A program made the position numbers and the translations under genes. The notes below the pieces were generated by a model. It did not search any database and had not been told where the DNA came from. It worked only from the letters and a program-made list of their open reading frames with translations. Below are positions 1 to 5,619 of a stretch of DNA of 5,619 nt, in pieces. Source of the stretch: Promethearchaeota archaeon (GTDB lineage: Archaea > Asgardarchaeota > Lokiarchaeia > Sigyniarchaeales > SOKP01). Position 1 is the first letter of the stretch. Each line of letters opens with the position of its first letter. The stretch covers positions 1 through 5,619 of the forward strand of contig JAUWNA010000148.1 in the NCBI GenBank assembly GCA_030612905.1, read 5' to 3'.

Positions 1-2
1 AG

Positions 3-1313
3 ATGAAATTTATGGGATTTAGAGATTATATAAATAAAATTGATGAGAAAGGACTCCTTCAAAATGTATATGTGGAGACTTCGAAGAAGTTAGAGATTTC
101 TGGAATATTAAAAGAGAAAGAACCAACCCCCTTAATGTTTAATAATGTTAAAGAATCTGAATTTAGGTTGGTTGGCAACATGTTCTGTACTAAGAACGTA
201 ATTGCTTCGTATTTCAATGTAACTCCCGCAGACATCATACCAATGCTTTCAAAAGCAATTAATGAACGCTCAGAACCAGAAATCGTATCAAACGCTCTTT
301 GTCAAGAAGTTATAGAATCAAGCGTAGATTTAGATAAATTACCAATTTTATTTCATTGCGAAAAGGACGGCGGGAATTACATAAGTTCTGCTGTCGTAAT
401 CACAAGAGACCCAGATTACGGACAAAACATGGATTTTCATCGAGCTATGCAATTTTCTAAAGACAAATTTTCTACTCGAATCGTTAGAGGTCGACATTTT
501 CACACATTTTTAGAAAAAAATAGTGAATTAGACGTTGCTTTTTGTATAGGTAACACTCCTAATATTCTAATTGCCGGAGCTACATCTGTGGATATTGGAG
601 TTGATGAATTACATATTGCAAATGCATTAGAGCCAATAAAAGTTGTTAAAGCAAATTCAGTTGATCTTTTAATCCCTGCAGATGCAGAATTTGTATTAGA
701 AGGGCGGGTCTATTTAGAAGAAAAACACGCTGAAGGCCCTTTTCTCGACTTAACAGAAACTTATGATGTTGTAAGAGAAGAACCCGTTTTTGAAGTGAAA
801 AAAATATCTCATCGAAAGAATGCGATTTGGCAAGCCTTATTACCTGGTGCGCTTGAGCATAAAATATTGATGGGCATGCCAAGAGAACCCACTATTTTCA
901 ATAAAGTGAACGAATCTGGAGTTAAGTGCTTAGATGTTAATATAAATCCTGGAGGATGTTCATGGCTACATGCCATCGTGCAAATTGATAAAAAGTCAGA
1001 AGAAGATGGTAAAAAAGCTATTAATGGTGCATTTATTGGCCATAGTAGTTGTAAACACATATTTATTGTAGATAAAGATATTGATATTTACGACCCGCTA
1101 TCTGTGGAATGGGCGATGGCAACTCGCTTTCAAGGCGATGTTAATATGATAATTAAAGATAAGGAACCTGGAAGTAGTTTAGATCCTAGCGCAGAACCAG
1201 GAACGAAAATGACAACTAAAATGGGATTTGATTTAACGAAACCACTAGTAACTAAAGGAAAGAGCTTTGATAGAGCTAATTTCCCAAGAGTAGATTTGAA
1301 CAAATATTTTTAA
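3..1313 (+). CDS. UbiD-family trans-anhydromevalonate 5-phosphate decarboxylase (archaeal mevalonate pathway)
   Basis: Predicted cytosolic prenylated-FMN-dependent decarboxylase. In the modified mevalonate pathway described from Aeropyrum pernix, this family converts trans-anhydromevalonate 5-phosphate to isopentenyl phosphate. The 436-residue length suits the UbiD family. UbiD landmarks are visible: N142 and R147 (in QNMDFHR), H165 (in VRGRHFH), E233 (in FVLEGRVY), the EGPF signature at 244-247, and PGALEH with E285 as a candidate catalytic acid. N142/R147/H165 have the same relative spacing as the metal/cofactor Asn, catalytic Arg and metal His of fungal Fdc1. The C-terminus (KMGFDLTKP) is also typical. 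UbiD enzymes act on many substrates. The assignment to anhydromevalonate phosphate is inferred from the aconitase X, mevalonate kinase and IPK genes downstream. The ATG at 3 lies 2 nt from the window edge, so the true start could be there, at the ATG at 12, or upstream. The next gene starts 19 nt after the TAA. Confidence 0.9.
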   Translation: MKFMGFRDYINKIDEKGLLQNVYVETSKKLEISGILKEKEPTPLMFNNVKESEFRLVGNMFCTKNVIASYFNVTPADIIPMLSKAINERSEPEIVSNALCQEVIESSVDLDKLPILFHCEKDGGNYISSAVVITRDPDYGQNMDFHRAMQFSKDKFSTRIVRGRHFHTFLEKNSELDVAFCIGNTPNILIAGATSVDIGVDELHIANALEPIKVVKANSVDLLIPADAEFVLEGRVYLEEKHAEGPFLDLTETYDVVREEPVFEVKKISHRKNAIWQALLPGALEHKILMGMPREPTIFNKVNESGVKCLDVNINPGGCSWLHAIVQIDKKSEEDGKKAINGAFIGHSSCKHIFIVDKDIDIYDPLSVEWAMATRFQGDVNMIIKDKEPGSSLDPSAEPGTKMTTKMGFDLTKPLVTKGKSFDRANFPRVDLNKYF

Positions 1314-1325
1314 TACAAAGCAATT

Positions 1326-1330
1326 GAGGA
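1326..1330 (+). promoter_or_regulatory. Ribosome binding site (GAGGA) before aconitase X large subunit
   Basis: GAGGA ends 2 nt before the ATG at 1333. This is a short spacing, but it is the only purine-rich SD-like element in the 19-nt gap. It overlaps the TTG at 1324, so that TTG is not a plausible start and ATG 1333 is favoured. Confidence 0.5.
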
Positions 1331-1332
1331 TT

Positions 1333-2526
1333 ATGAGATTAGAACAAATAGAAAAAGATATGCTTGATGGAAAGCATGGAAAATCCGCCCAGAAATCCAT
1401 GGAAATATTAACCACATTAGGCGAAATATTTGGTGCTGAATGTATGGTTGATGTTTATGGAGTTCAAATAGCAGGAGTTTCCTACGCTAATCTTGGCGAA
1501 GCGGGGTTGGAATTCTTGAACGAAATGGCAGAGGATGGGAAGGTCAGGGTTTTAACTACTTTAAATCCCGCTGGAATGGATCGCGAAAATTGGAGAGAGT
1601 TAGGGATAGACGAAGAGTTTTTTAAAAATCAGAATCGAGCTATAGATGCTTTTGCAAAAATGGGAATAATTACGACATGTTCTTGTACACCGTATTTAAT
1701 TGGAAACGCACCTCATTATGGACAACACATTGCTTGGGCCGAAAGTAGCGCTGTTTGTTATTCCAACTCTGTTATTGGAGCTCGAACGAATCGAGAGGGG
1801 GGACCTAGCGCTTTGGCGGCAGCTTTAACCGGTAAAACGCCTAAATACGGTTATCATTTGGACGAAAATCGTCACGGCCAAGTCTTGTTTAAAGTAAACG
1901 CTTCAGTCAAAGGCACTGACGAATTTGGCGTGATGGGAAAATTAATTGGCGATAAACTAGTAAAATTAGGAAAAAAAATCCCTTATATTGAAGGAATTCC
2001 TTCTGCTACTGTTGAAGAGCTTAAATCTTTCTGCGCTTCCGTCGCTACCTATGGTGGAACAGCATTATTCCATATGGAAAGAATTACTCCTGAGTATAAT
2101 AAATACACTAAACCAAGTGAAATTGTTATTGAAATTAATCAGGACGATTTAGATAAAACTCGTGCTGAGCTTATTGATGACGATCTTGAGATAGATTTTA
2201 TAAGTCTAGGTTGTCCTCACGCTTCAATTCACGAGATTGCGAAAATTGCGAAATTGTTAGAGGGAAAAAAAGTAAAGAAAGAATTTTGGATTACTACTGC
2301 TCGACCTACAAAAAAAATCGCAGACGAAGCCGGTTATTCTAAAATTATTGAAGATGCTGGAGCAAAATTTGCTGCAGATACATGTTGCGTCGTGGCTCCA
2401 ATTAAAGGACGCTTCAAGGGAATCATGGTCGATTCAGCAAAGGCGTGTTATTACGGCCGCGCAAAGAATAAATTCAAAGTAAAAATTGGATCAATGGAAC
2501 AATGCGTTGAGGAAGCGATTAAATGA
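1333..2526 (+). CDS. Phosphomevalonate dehydratase large subunit (aconitase X catalytic subunit)
   Basis: Large subunit of the [4Fe-4S] aconitase X-type dehydratase that removes water from mevalonate 5-phosphate to give trans-anhydromevalonate 5-phosphate. From ATG 1333 the product has 397 residues, normal for the family. The N-terminus MRLEQIEKDMLDGKHG matches the usual start, whereas the upstream in-frame TTG (1324) would add three unneeded residues. Probable cluster ligands are the Cys of TCSCTPY (C118, with C116 next to it), C294 in LGCPHAS, and C351 or C352 in ADTCCVV. Other family features are GARTNREGGPSALAAALTG (about residues 149-167) and GYHLDENR. The stop overlaps the start of the small-subunit gene (ATGA), consistent with translational coupling of two subunits needed in equal amounts. 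Aconitase X relatives also include hydroxyproline-pathway dehydratases. The mevalonate assignment rests on the surrounding genes and is strong. Confidence 0.93.
   Translation: MRLEQIEKDMLDGKHGKSAQKSMEILTTLGEIFGAECMVDVYGVQIAGVSYANLGEAGLEFLNEMAEDGKVRVLTTLNPAGMDRENWRELGIDEEFFKNQNRAIDAFAKMGIITTCSCTPYLIGNAPHYGQHIAWAESSAVCYSNSVIGARTNREGGPSALAAALTGKTPKYGYHLDENRHGQVLFKVNASVKGTDEFGVMGKLIGDKLVKLGKKIPYIEGIPSATVEELKSFCASVATYGGTALFHMERITPEYNKYTKPSEIVIEINQDDLDKTRAELIDDDLEIDFISLGCPHASIHEIAKIAKLLEGKKVKKEFWITTARPTKKIADEAGYSKIIEDAGAKFAADTCCVVAPIKGRFKGIMVDSAKACYYGRAKNKFKVKIGSMEQCVEEAIK
2509..2513 (+). promoter_or_regulatory. Ribosome binding site (GAGGA) before DUF126 gene
   Basis: GAGGA lies inside the 3' end of the large-subunit gene, 9 nt before the ATG at 2523. 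It supports that start and a translationally coupled 4-nt overlap. Confidence 0.6.
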
Positions 2527-2912
2527 AGCTAGAAGGAAGAAAAATCTATAAAGGAATTGCTAAGGCAGAAGCAATAGTAACTAAAGATGGAATTTCATTT
2601 TATGGTGGCGTGGATCCTGACACCGGTATAGTTGTTGAGGTTGGGCACGATCTTGAAGGACAATCCATTACAGGAAAAGTTCTAGTCTTTCCTACTGGTA
2701 AAGGCTCGACTGTAGGGTCGTATACGATGTATAGGATGAAGAAAAATAACATGGCTCCAGCAGCAATCGTAAACGAAGAAATCGATACTATAATAGCGGT
2801 TGGTTGTATAATTAGTGAGATTCCATGTGTAGATAAAATTGATATTAATTGTATTAAAACTGGACAAATAATTACTGTTAATGGTTCAAAAGGTACTGTG
2901 GAGGTGAAATAA
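2523..2912 (+). CDS. Phosphomevalonate dehydratase small subunit (aconitase X swivel domain, DUF126)
   Basis: Small subunit of the aconitase X-type phosphomevalonate dehydratase. Its swivelling beta-barrel domain closes over the iron-sulphur active site of the large subunit. The 129-residue length is typical. The hallmark FPTGKGSTVGSY motif is present (GKGS at 59-62, GS at 65-66); in aconitase-type swivel domains the motif serine contributes to catalysis. NMAPAAIVNEEIDTIIAVGCIISEIPCVD (about 76-104) matches the conserved C-terminal half. It is a separate gene placed directly after the large subunit, as is common in archaea, rather than fused as in many bacterial aconitase X proteins. Its TAA is followed immediately by the mevalonate kinase coding region, in the same reading frame as that gene's first exon. 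Confidence 0.93.
   Translation: MKLEGRKIYKGIAKAEAIVTKDGISFYGGVDPDTGIVVEVGHDLEGQSITGKVLVFPTGKGSTVGSYTMYRMKKNNMAPAAIVNEEIDTIIAVGCIISEIPCVDKIDINCIKTGQIITVNGSKGTVEVK
2901..2906 (+). promoter_or_regulatory. Ribosome binding site (GAGGTG) placing the mevalonate kinase start at ACG 2913
   Basis: GAGGTG sits in the last codons of the DUF126 gene, 6 nt before ACG 2913. This is a normal Shine-Dalgarno spacing for the position where homology expects the mevalonate kinase start, and it lies well upstream of the ATG at 2932. It is the main support for initiation at or near 2913. Confidence 0.5.
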
Positions 2913-3879
2913 ACGGGAACTGGAAAAGGATATGGTAAGACCATTCTTTTTGGCGAAATCTACTTCCAACTTCGGCAGTAGACGCAATCATTTTGTAGTT
3001 TATGGTCTTCCCGCTATTGCTTCGGCATTAGGTTCCTATACAACTGCAGATGTTAAAGTTGTTAATGGACAAAACTGGACTGTCGACGATAAGAGACCCG
3101 CTACACCGGGTTATAAAAAAAAGAAATACGATGAGGCAATGCAATCAATTAGAAATGTATTGGAGCATTTGAAAATAGATACTGATAGTCAAAAACTTGA
3201 AATAACTTTTACCGGAGATTTATTTGCTGCGAGTGGGGTTGGAGCTTCTGCTGCTCAATGTACATCTCTCGCTCGTGCACTCAACGATAGTTTTAATCTA
3301 AATTTAGACGATGAAAAGATAAACGAAGCTGCGTACGAAGGAGAGAAAGCTTATCACGGAACCCCTTCTGGTATTGACAACACGGCTTCGACTTATGGTG
3401 GTTTGATTTGGTTTGTGAAGAATTTAACTGGTGGAAAAAATACAATGGATTTCCTTCAATCGCCAAGAAAGATGCCCTTGATAATCGCAAATTCAGGAAT
3501 AACAGCTTCAACAACAGAAGTAGTTGCTGATGTTAGGCGTTTAAAGGAAGCTAATTCAGAAGAATTTGAGAAGACATTAAACGAATATAAGGCTCTATCA
3601 GAAAAAGCAAAAAAAGCCTTACTTGAAGGTGACATTGCCATCATAGGTAAATTAATGAATCAAAACCACAAATTACTTCAAAAAATTACAGTTTCAGGAG
3701 AAATAAACGATAAATTAGTGGGAATAGCACTAAAAAATGGAGCGATTGGAGCTAAAATGACGGGAACGGGTCGAGGTGGTTTAGTAATCGCTTTAGCAGA
3801 AAATGAACAAATACAAGAATATATCGCCAAGGCTATCGAAAAAGAGGGCTATGACGCCTGGAGAACAATGATAGGATGA
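2913..3879 (+). CDS. mvk: Mevalonate kinase, apparently split by a 31-nt intron (exons 2913-2957 and 2989-3879)
   Basis: GHMP-family kinase that phosphorylates mevalonate to mevalonate 5-phosphate, the substrate of the dehydratase encoded just upstream. Joining 2913-2957 to 2989-3879 gives 311 residues, normal for archaeal mevalonate kinase. All three GHMP motifs are then present: GKTILFGEHFVVYG (8-21), ASGVGASAA in the ATP loop (96-104), and KMTGTGRGG (271-279). HGTPSGID (138-145) carries the likely catalytic Asp145. Without removal of 2958-2988, the frame carrying GKTILFGE hits TAG at 2979, and the frame carrying HFVVYG has only ATG 2932, whose product would start with unrelated residues and lack motif 1. 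No ATG, GTG or TTG exists in the first exon after the TAA at 2910. ACG 2913 occupies the expected start position (giving M-GTGKGYGKT) with a well-spaced GAGGTG upstream. Function is certain at family level; exon structure and start are inference. Alternatives are a damaged 5' end or an assembly error. Confidence 0.8.
2937..3009 (+). repeat. 8-nt inverted repeat flanking the putative intron
   Basis: AAGACCAT (2937-2944) in the first exon is perfectly complementary to ATGGTCTT (3002-3009) in the second. The pairing could close the splice-site structure from outside across an internal loop of 7 and 12 nt (2945-2951 and 2990-3001), compensating for the weak helix next to the bulges. Both halves encode conserved residues (KTI and YGL), so the match may be coincidental. 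Confidence 0.35.
2958..2988 (+). other. Putative 31-nt bulge-helix-bulge (archaeal-type) intron in mevalonate kinase mRNA
   Basis: Removing exactly these 31 nt joins GGC-GAA to CAT, restoring the GHMP motif LFGE-HFVVYG and the frame. Predicted fold: central helix G2953-C2985, C2954-G2984, G2955-C2983, with G2952/A2986 mismatched as a fourth pair; 3-nt bulge A2956-A2958; 3-nt bulge A2987-C2989; inner stem TCTACT (2959-2964) with AGTAGA (2977-2982), a T2965/C2976 mismatch, CC/GG (2966-2967/2974-2975), and a 6-nt loop AACTTC. The archaeal splicing endonuclease cuts between the second and third bulge bases, which here is after 2957 and after 2988, exactly the boundaries needed for the protein. 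The outer helix next to the bulges is poor: T2951-A2990 then T/T mismatches. The length falls in the range of archaeal tRNA introns. Such introns in mRNA are known, for example in cbf5 of Crenarchaeota. Confidence 0.65.
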
Positions 3880-3892
3880 GTGTTAATTAAAA

Positions 3893-5619
3893 TTGAAAAA
3901 TAGTAATGAAATATTTCTGTTAAAATTGGGTGGAAGTTTATTAACTGATAAAAATATTCCTTTTTCTATTAGAGAAGAAGTTGTAAAAGGCGCAATTCAA
4001 CAAATAATGGATGCTAATAAAAAATTAATCTTAATCCATGGGGGAGGTTCCTTTGGACACCCGATTGCTAAAAAATATAACATTTCTCAAGGAATCAATA
4101 ATTCTATTAAAAATCAGATATATGGGCTAACTAAAACGCACGAAGCGATGATTAAATTCAATTCGCAAATAATTGAAGAATTTTTAGAAAAAAAGTATCC
4201 AGCTCTTTCTATTCAACCTTCAAGTATTTTTATCAAGAGTTTAAACGAGATTTCTTTTGAATCTATCGAGCCAATTGAAACTTCGCTTGATCTTGGAATT
4301 CTACCCGTTTTATATGGAGACATTATTCTTGACAAAGAAGGCAATTTTTCAATAATTTCTGGAGATCGCATAATTTTGGAATTGTGTAAAAACCTGAAAA
4401 AATACAGCATTTCTAAAGTTATTTTTGCTATTGAAAAAGATGGAATTTTTATTGAAAGTATCGAAAATGATAAAAAAATTATAAAATTAGCCTCAGAAAT
4501 TAGTCTTGAAGAGTTAGATAAAATTAATTTAGCTGATTTAGGAAATAAGATTGATGTTACGGGAAGCATTAGAGGAAAGATTCACGCGATTAAAGAAATT
4601 TGTAGTTTAAATATTCCAGTTCAAGTTATAAACGGTCTGACGGAAGGTAACATCTTTAAAGCCTTAAGCAATCAAAAATTAATCTGTACGAGTATTAGTA
4701 GAATTTACGACGAAAAAAGACAATCAGAGATTTACATGAGAAAGTTAGAACATCTCAAGATTCCAATCACATCTAATGTCCAACACATAAAAAACTATTT
4801 TGATGACATAAAATTAATTCATCATTCGCTTCCGGAAGTCGAATTAGATGATATTGACATCGCAACAATGTTTTTTAATAAAAAGATTTCCGCTCCAATT
4901 TGCATTTCCGCTATAACCGGAGGACATCCAATCTCTAAAGCAATAAACAGAATTTTAGCTAAAGCCGCAGAAGAAGAAAACATTATAATGAGCGTAGGAA
5001 GTCAACGCATAGGATTGGAAGATCCATCTACCATTGAGTCTTTTGAGATTGTTCGTGAAGTTGCGCCTAATATTCCGATAATTGGAAATATAGGAATCGG
5101 CCAAATTAATTCTTCCACCTTTAAAAAGGAAGATTTTATTGAATGTATTGAAATGGTAAAAGCAGATGTAATGGCCGTTCATTTTAATGCTTTACACGAA
5201 TTAGTCCAAAGCAACGGAAACATATCCTACAAAAATTTCTTTGAAAAATTTCAAAAAATTCGAAAAGAAATTAACATTCCAATAATCGCAAAAGAAGTAG
5301 GAACGGGCTTCAATAAGGATTTAGCCTTGAGGCTTGATTCATTAGGTTTCGATGGATTTGATGTTGGAGGCACCGGAGGTACAAGTTTTGCTGCAATTGA
5401 ATCTCACCGCGATAATTTTAGTTTTGAAAAATATACGAGAAGACTCGCAGATTCTTTTAGAGAATGGGGTATCCCCACACCTCTAACCATTCTTTATGTA
5501 AGAGAAATCTCTAAAAAAATGGTTATAGCCACTGGTGGACTAAGAAATGGAATAGATATTGCTAAAAGCATCGCATTAGGGGCTGATATAGGAGGATTTG
5601 CTTATAAATTCCTATTATC
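3893..5619 (+). CDS. Fused isopentenyl phosphate kinase - type 2 isopentenyl diphosphate isomerase (3' end beyond window)
   Basis: One uninterrupted frame, at least 575 residues. Residues 1 to about 268 are isopentenyl phosphate kinase (amino acid kinase fold): KLGGS (K11-S15), HGGGSFGH (49-56, with H56 at the position of the catalytic His), LYGDI (D143), SGD (156-158), DVTGS (221-225), NGLTEGN (247-253). It phosphorylates isopentenyl phosphate to IPP. From about 282 the FMN-dependent type 2 isomerase begins: RKLEHLKI (283-290), SAITGG (339-344), GSQR (369-372), HFNALHE (430-436), KEVG (467-470), GGTGGTS (492-498), ATGGLRNG (546-553). It interconverts IPP and DMAPP. The linker is about 15 residues, with no stop or frame change. 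The start is TTG 3893, since in-frame TAA at 3884 blocks extension and there is no ATG before the KLGGS strand; the gap to the mevalonate kinase stop is 13 nt. Oddity: the family HxNxxQE motif reads HxNxxHE. Roughly 60-80 C-terminal residues are missing past the edge. Confidence 0.88.
   Translation, partial: MKNSNEIFLLKLGGSLLTDKNIPFSIREEVVKGAIQQIMDANKKLILIHGGGSFGHPIAKKYNISQGINNSIKNQIYGLTKTHEAMIKFNSQIIEEFLEKKYPALSIQPSSIFIKSLNEISFESIEPIETSLDLGILPVLYGDIILDKEGNFSIISGDRIILELCKNLKKYSISKVIFAIEKDGIFIESIENDKKIIKLASEISLEELDKINLADLGNKIDVTGSIRGKIHAIKEICSLNIPVQVINGLTEGNIFKALSNQKLICTSISRIYDEKRQSEIYMRKLEHLKIPITSNVQHIKNYFDDIKLIHHSLPEVELDDIDIATMFFNKKISAPICISAITGGHPISKAINRILAKAAEEENIIMSVGSQRIGLEDPSTIESFEIVREVAPNIPIIGNIGIGQINSSTFKKEDFIECIEMVKADVMAVHFNALHELVQSNGNISYKNFFEKFQKIRKEINIPIIAKEVGTGFNKDLALRLDSLGFDGFDVGGTGGTSFAAIESHRDNFSFEKYTRRLADSFREWGIPTPLTILYVREISKKMVIATGGLRNGIDIAKSIALGADIGGFAYKFLL

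Noticed and set aside
1324..1332. TTG 1324 as start of the aconitase X large subunit
   Set aside because: It overlaps the GAGGA ribosome binding site, and family N-termini fit ATG 1333.
2958..2988. The 31 nt as a mobile insertion with target duplication or as a terminator hairpin
   Set aside because: Only AATC repeats near the ends, in a 29-nt register that would not restore the frame. The hairpin has no T-run after it and lies inside a gene.
2913..2991. Mevalonate kinase as a pseudogene or programmed ribosomal frameshift
   Set aside because: The remaining 296 codons are intact with all motifs, which argues against decay. A frameshift would leave about 10 extra residues inside motif 1, whereas excision restores it exactly. 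Not fully excluded without RNA data.
2932..3879. Mevalonate kinase starting at ATG 2932 (315 residues)
   Set aside because: Its first 19 residues match nothing expected and replace motif 1 (GKTILFGE), which is present just upstream in another frame. No suitably placed SD precedes this ATG beyond GGA at 2928-2930.
3880..3916. GTG 3880 and ATG 3906 as IPK starts
   Set aside because: Both are out of the IPK frame and hit stops after a few codons (TAG 3901, TAA 3921).
4213..4569. 118-residue minus-strand ORF, and other minus-strand ORFs throughout
   Set aside because: They lie opposite strongly conserved enzyme coding sequence, have no recognisable domains, and look like shadows of the + strand genes.

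Overview
The window is an AT-rich archaeal operon, all on the + strand, encoding consecutive steps of the modified ('archaeal') mevalonate pathway. That route runs mevalonate -> mevalonate 5-phosphate -> trans-anhydromevalonate 5-phosphate -> isopentenyl phosphate -> IPP <-> DMAPP. The combination of a UbiD-like decarboxylase, two-subunit aconitase X, mevalonate kinase, isopentenyl phosphate kinase (IPK) and type 2 IPP isomerase points to an archaeon. The sequence alone does not fix the lineage; an uncultivated group such as Asgard is possible but is only a guess.

Layout: 3-1313 UbiD-like anhydromevalonate phosphate decarboxylase; 1333-2526 large subunit of phosphomevalonate dehydratase (aconitase X); 2523-2912 its small swivel subunit (DUF126), overlapping by 4 nt; 2913-3879 mevalonate kinase, apparently interrupted by a 31-nt intron at 2958-2988; 3893 to the window end, one open frame fusing IPK to type 2 IPP isomerase and running off the edge. 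Gaps are 0-19 nt, so this looks like one transcript. No promoter or terminator is visible. No gene-free stretch exceeds 300 bases.

Two points stand out. First, the conserved mevalonate kinase N-terminus (motif KTILFGE-HFVVYG) is split between two reading frames. Removing exactly 31 nt restores it. Those 31 nt fold with their flanks into a bulge-helix-bulge-like structure whose standard cleavage positions fall exactly at the boundaries needed to restore the motif. This suggests an archaeal splicing-endonuclease-type intron in a protein-coding mRNA. The same gene has ACG where a start codon is expected. Second, the IPK and IPP isomerase are one polypeptide, joining consecutive steps, and the isomerase half carries His where the family normally has its conserved active-site Gln.

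The five enzymes (six activities or subunits) together take mevalonate to IPP and DMAPP. HMG-CoA synthase and reductase and the prenyl-FMN synthase (UbiX) needed by the decarboxylase are not in the window.
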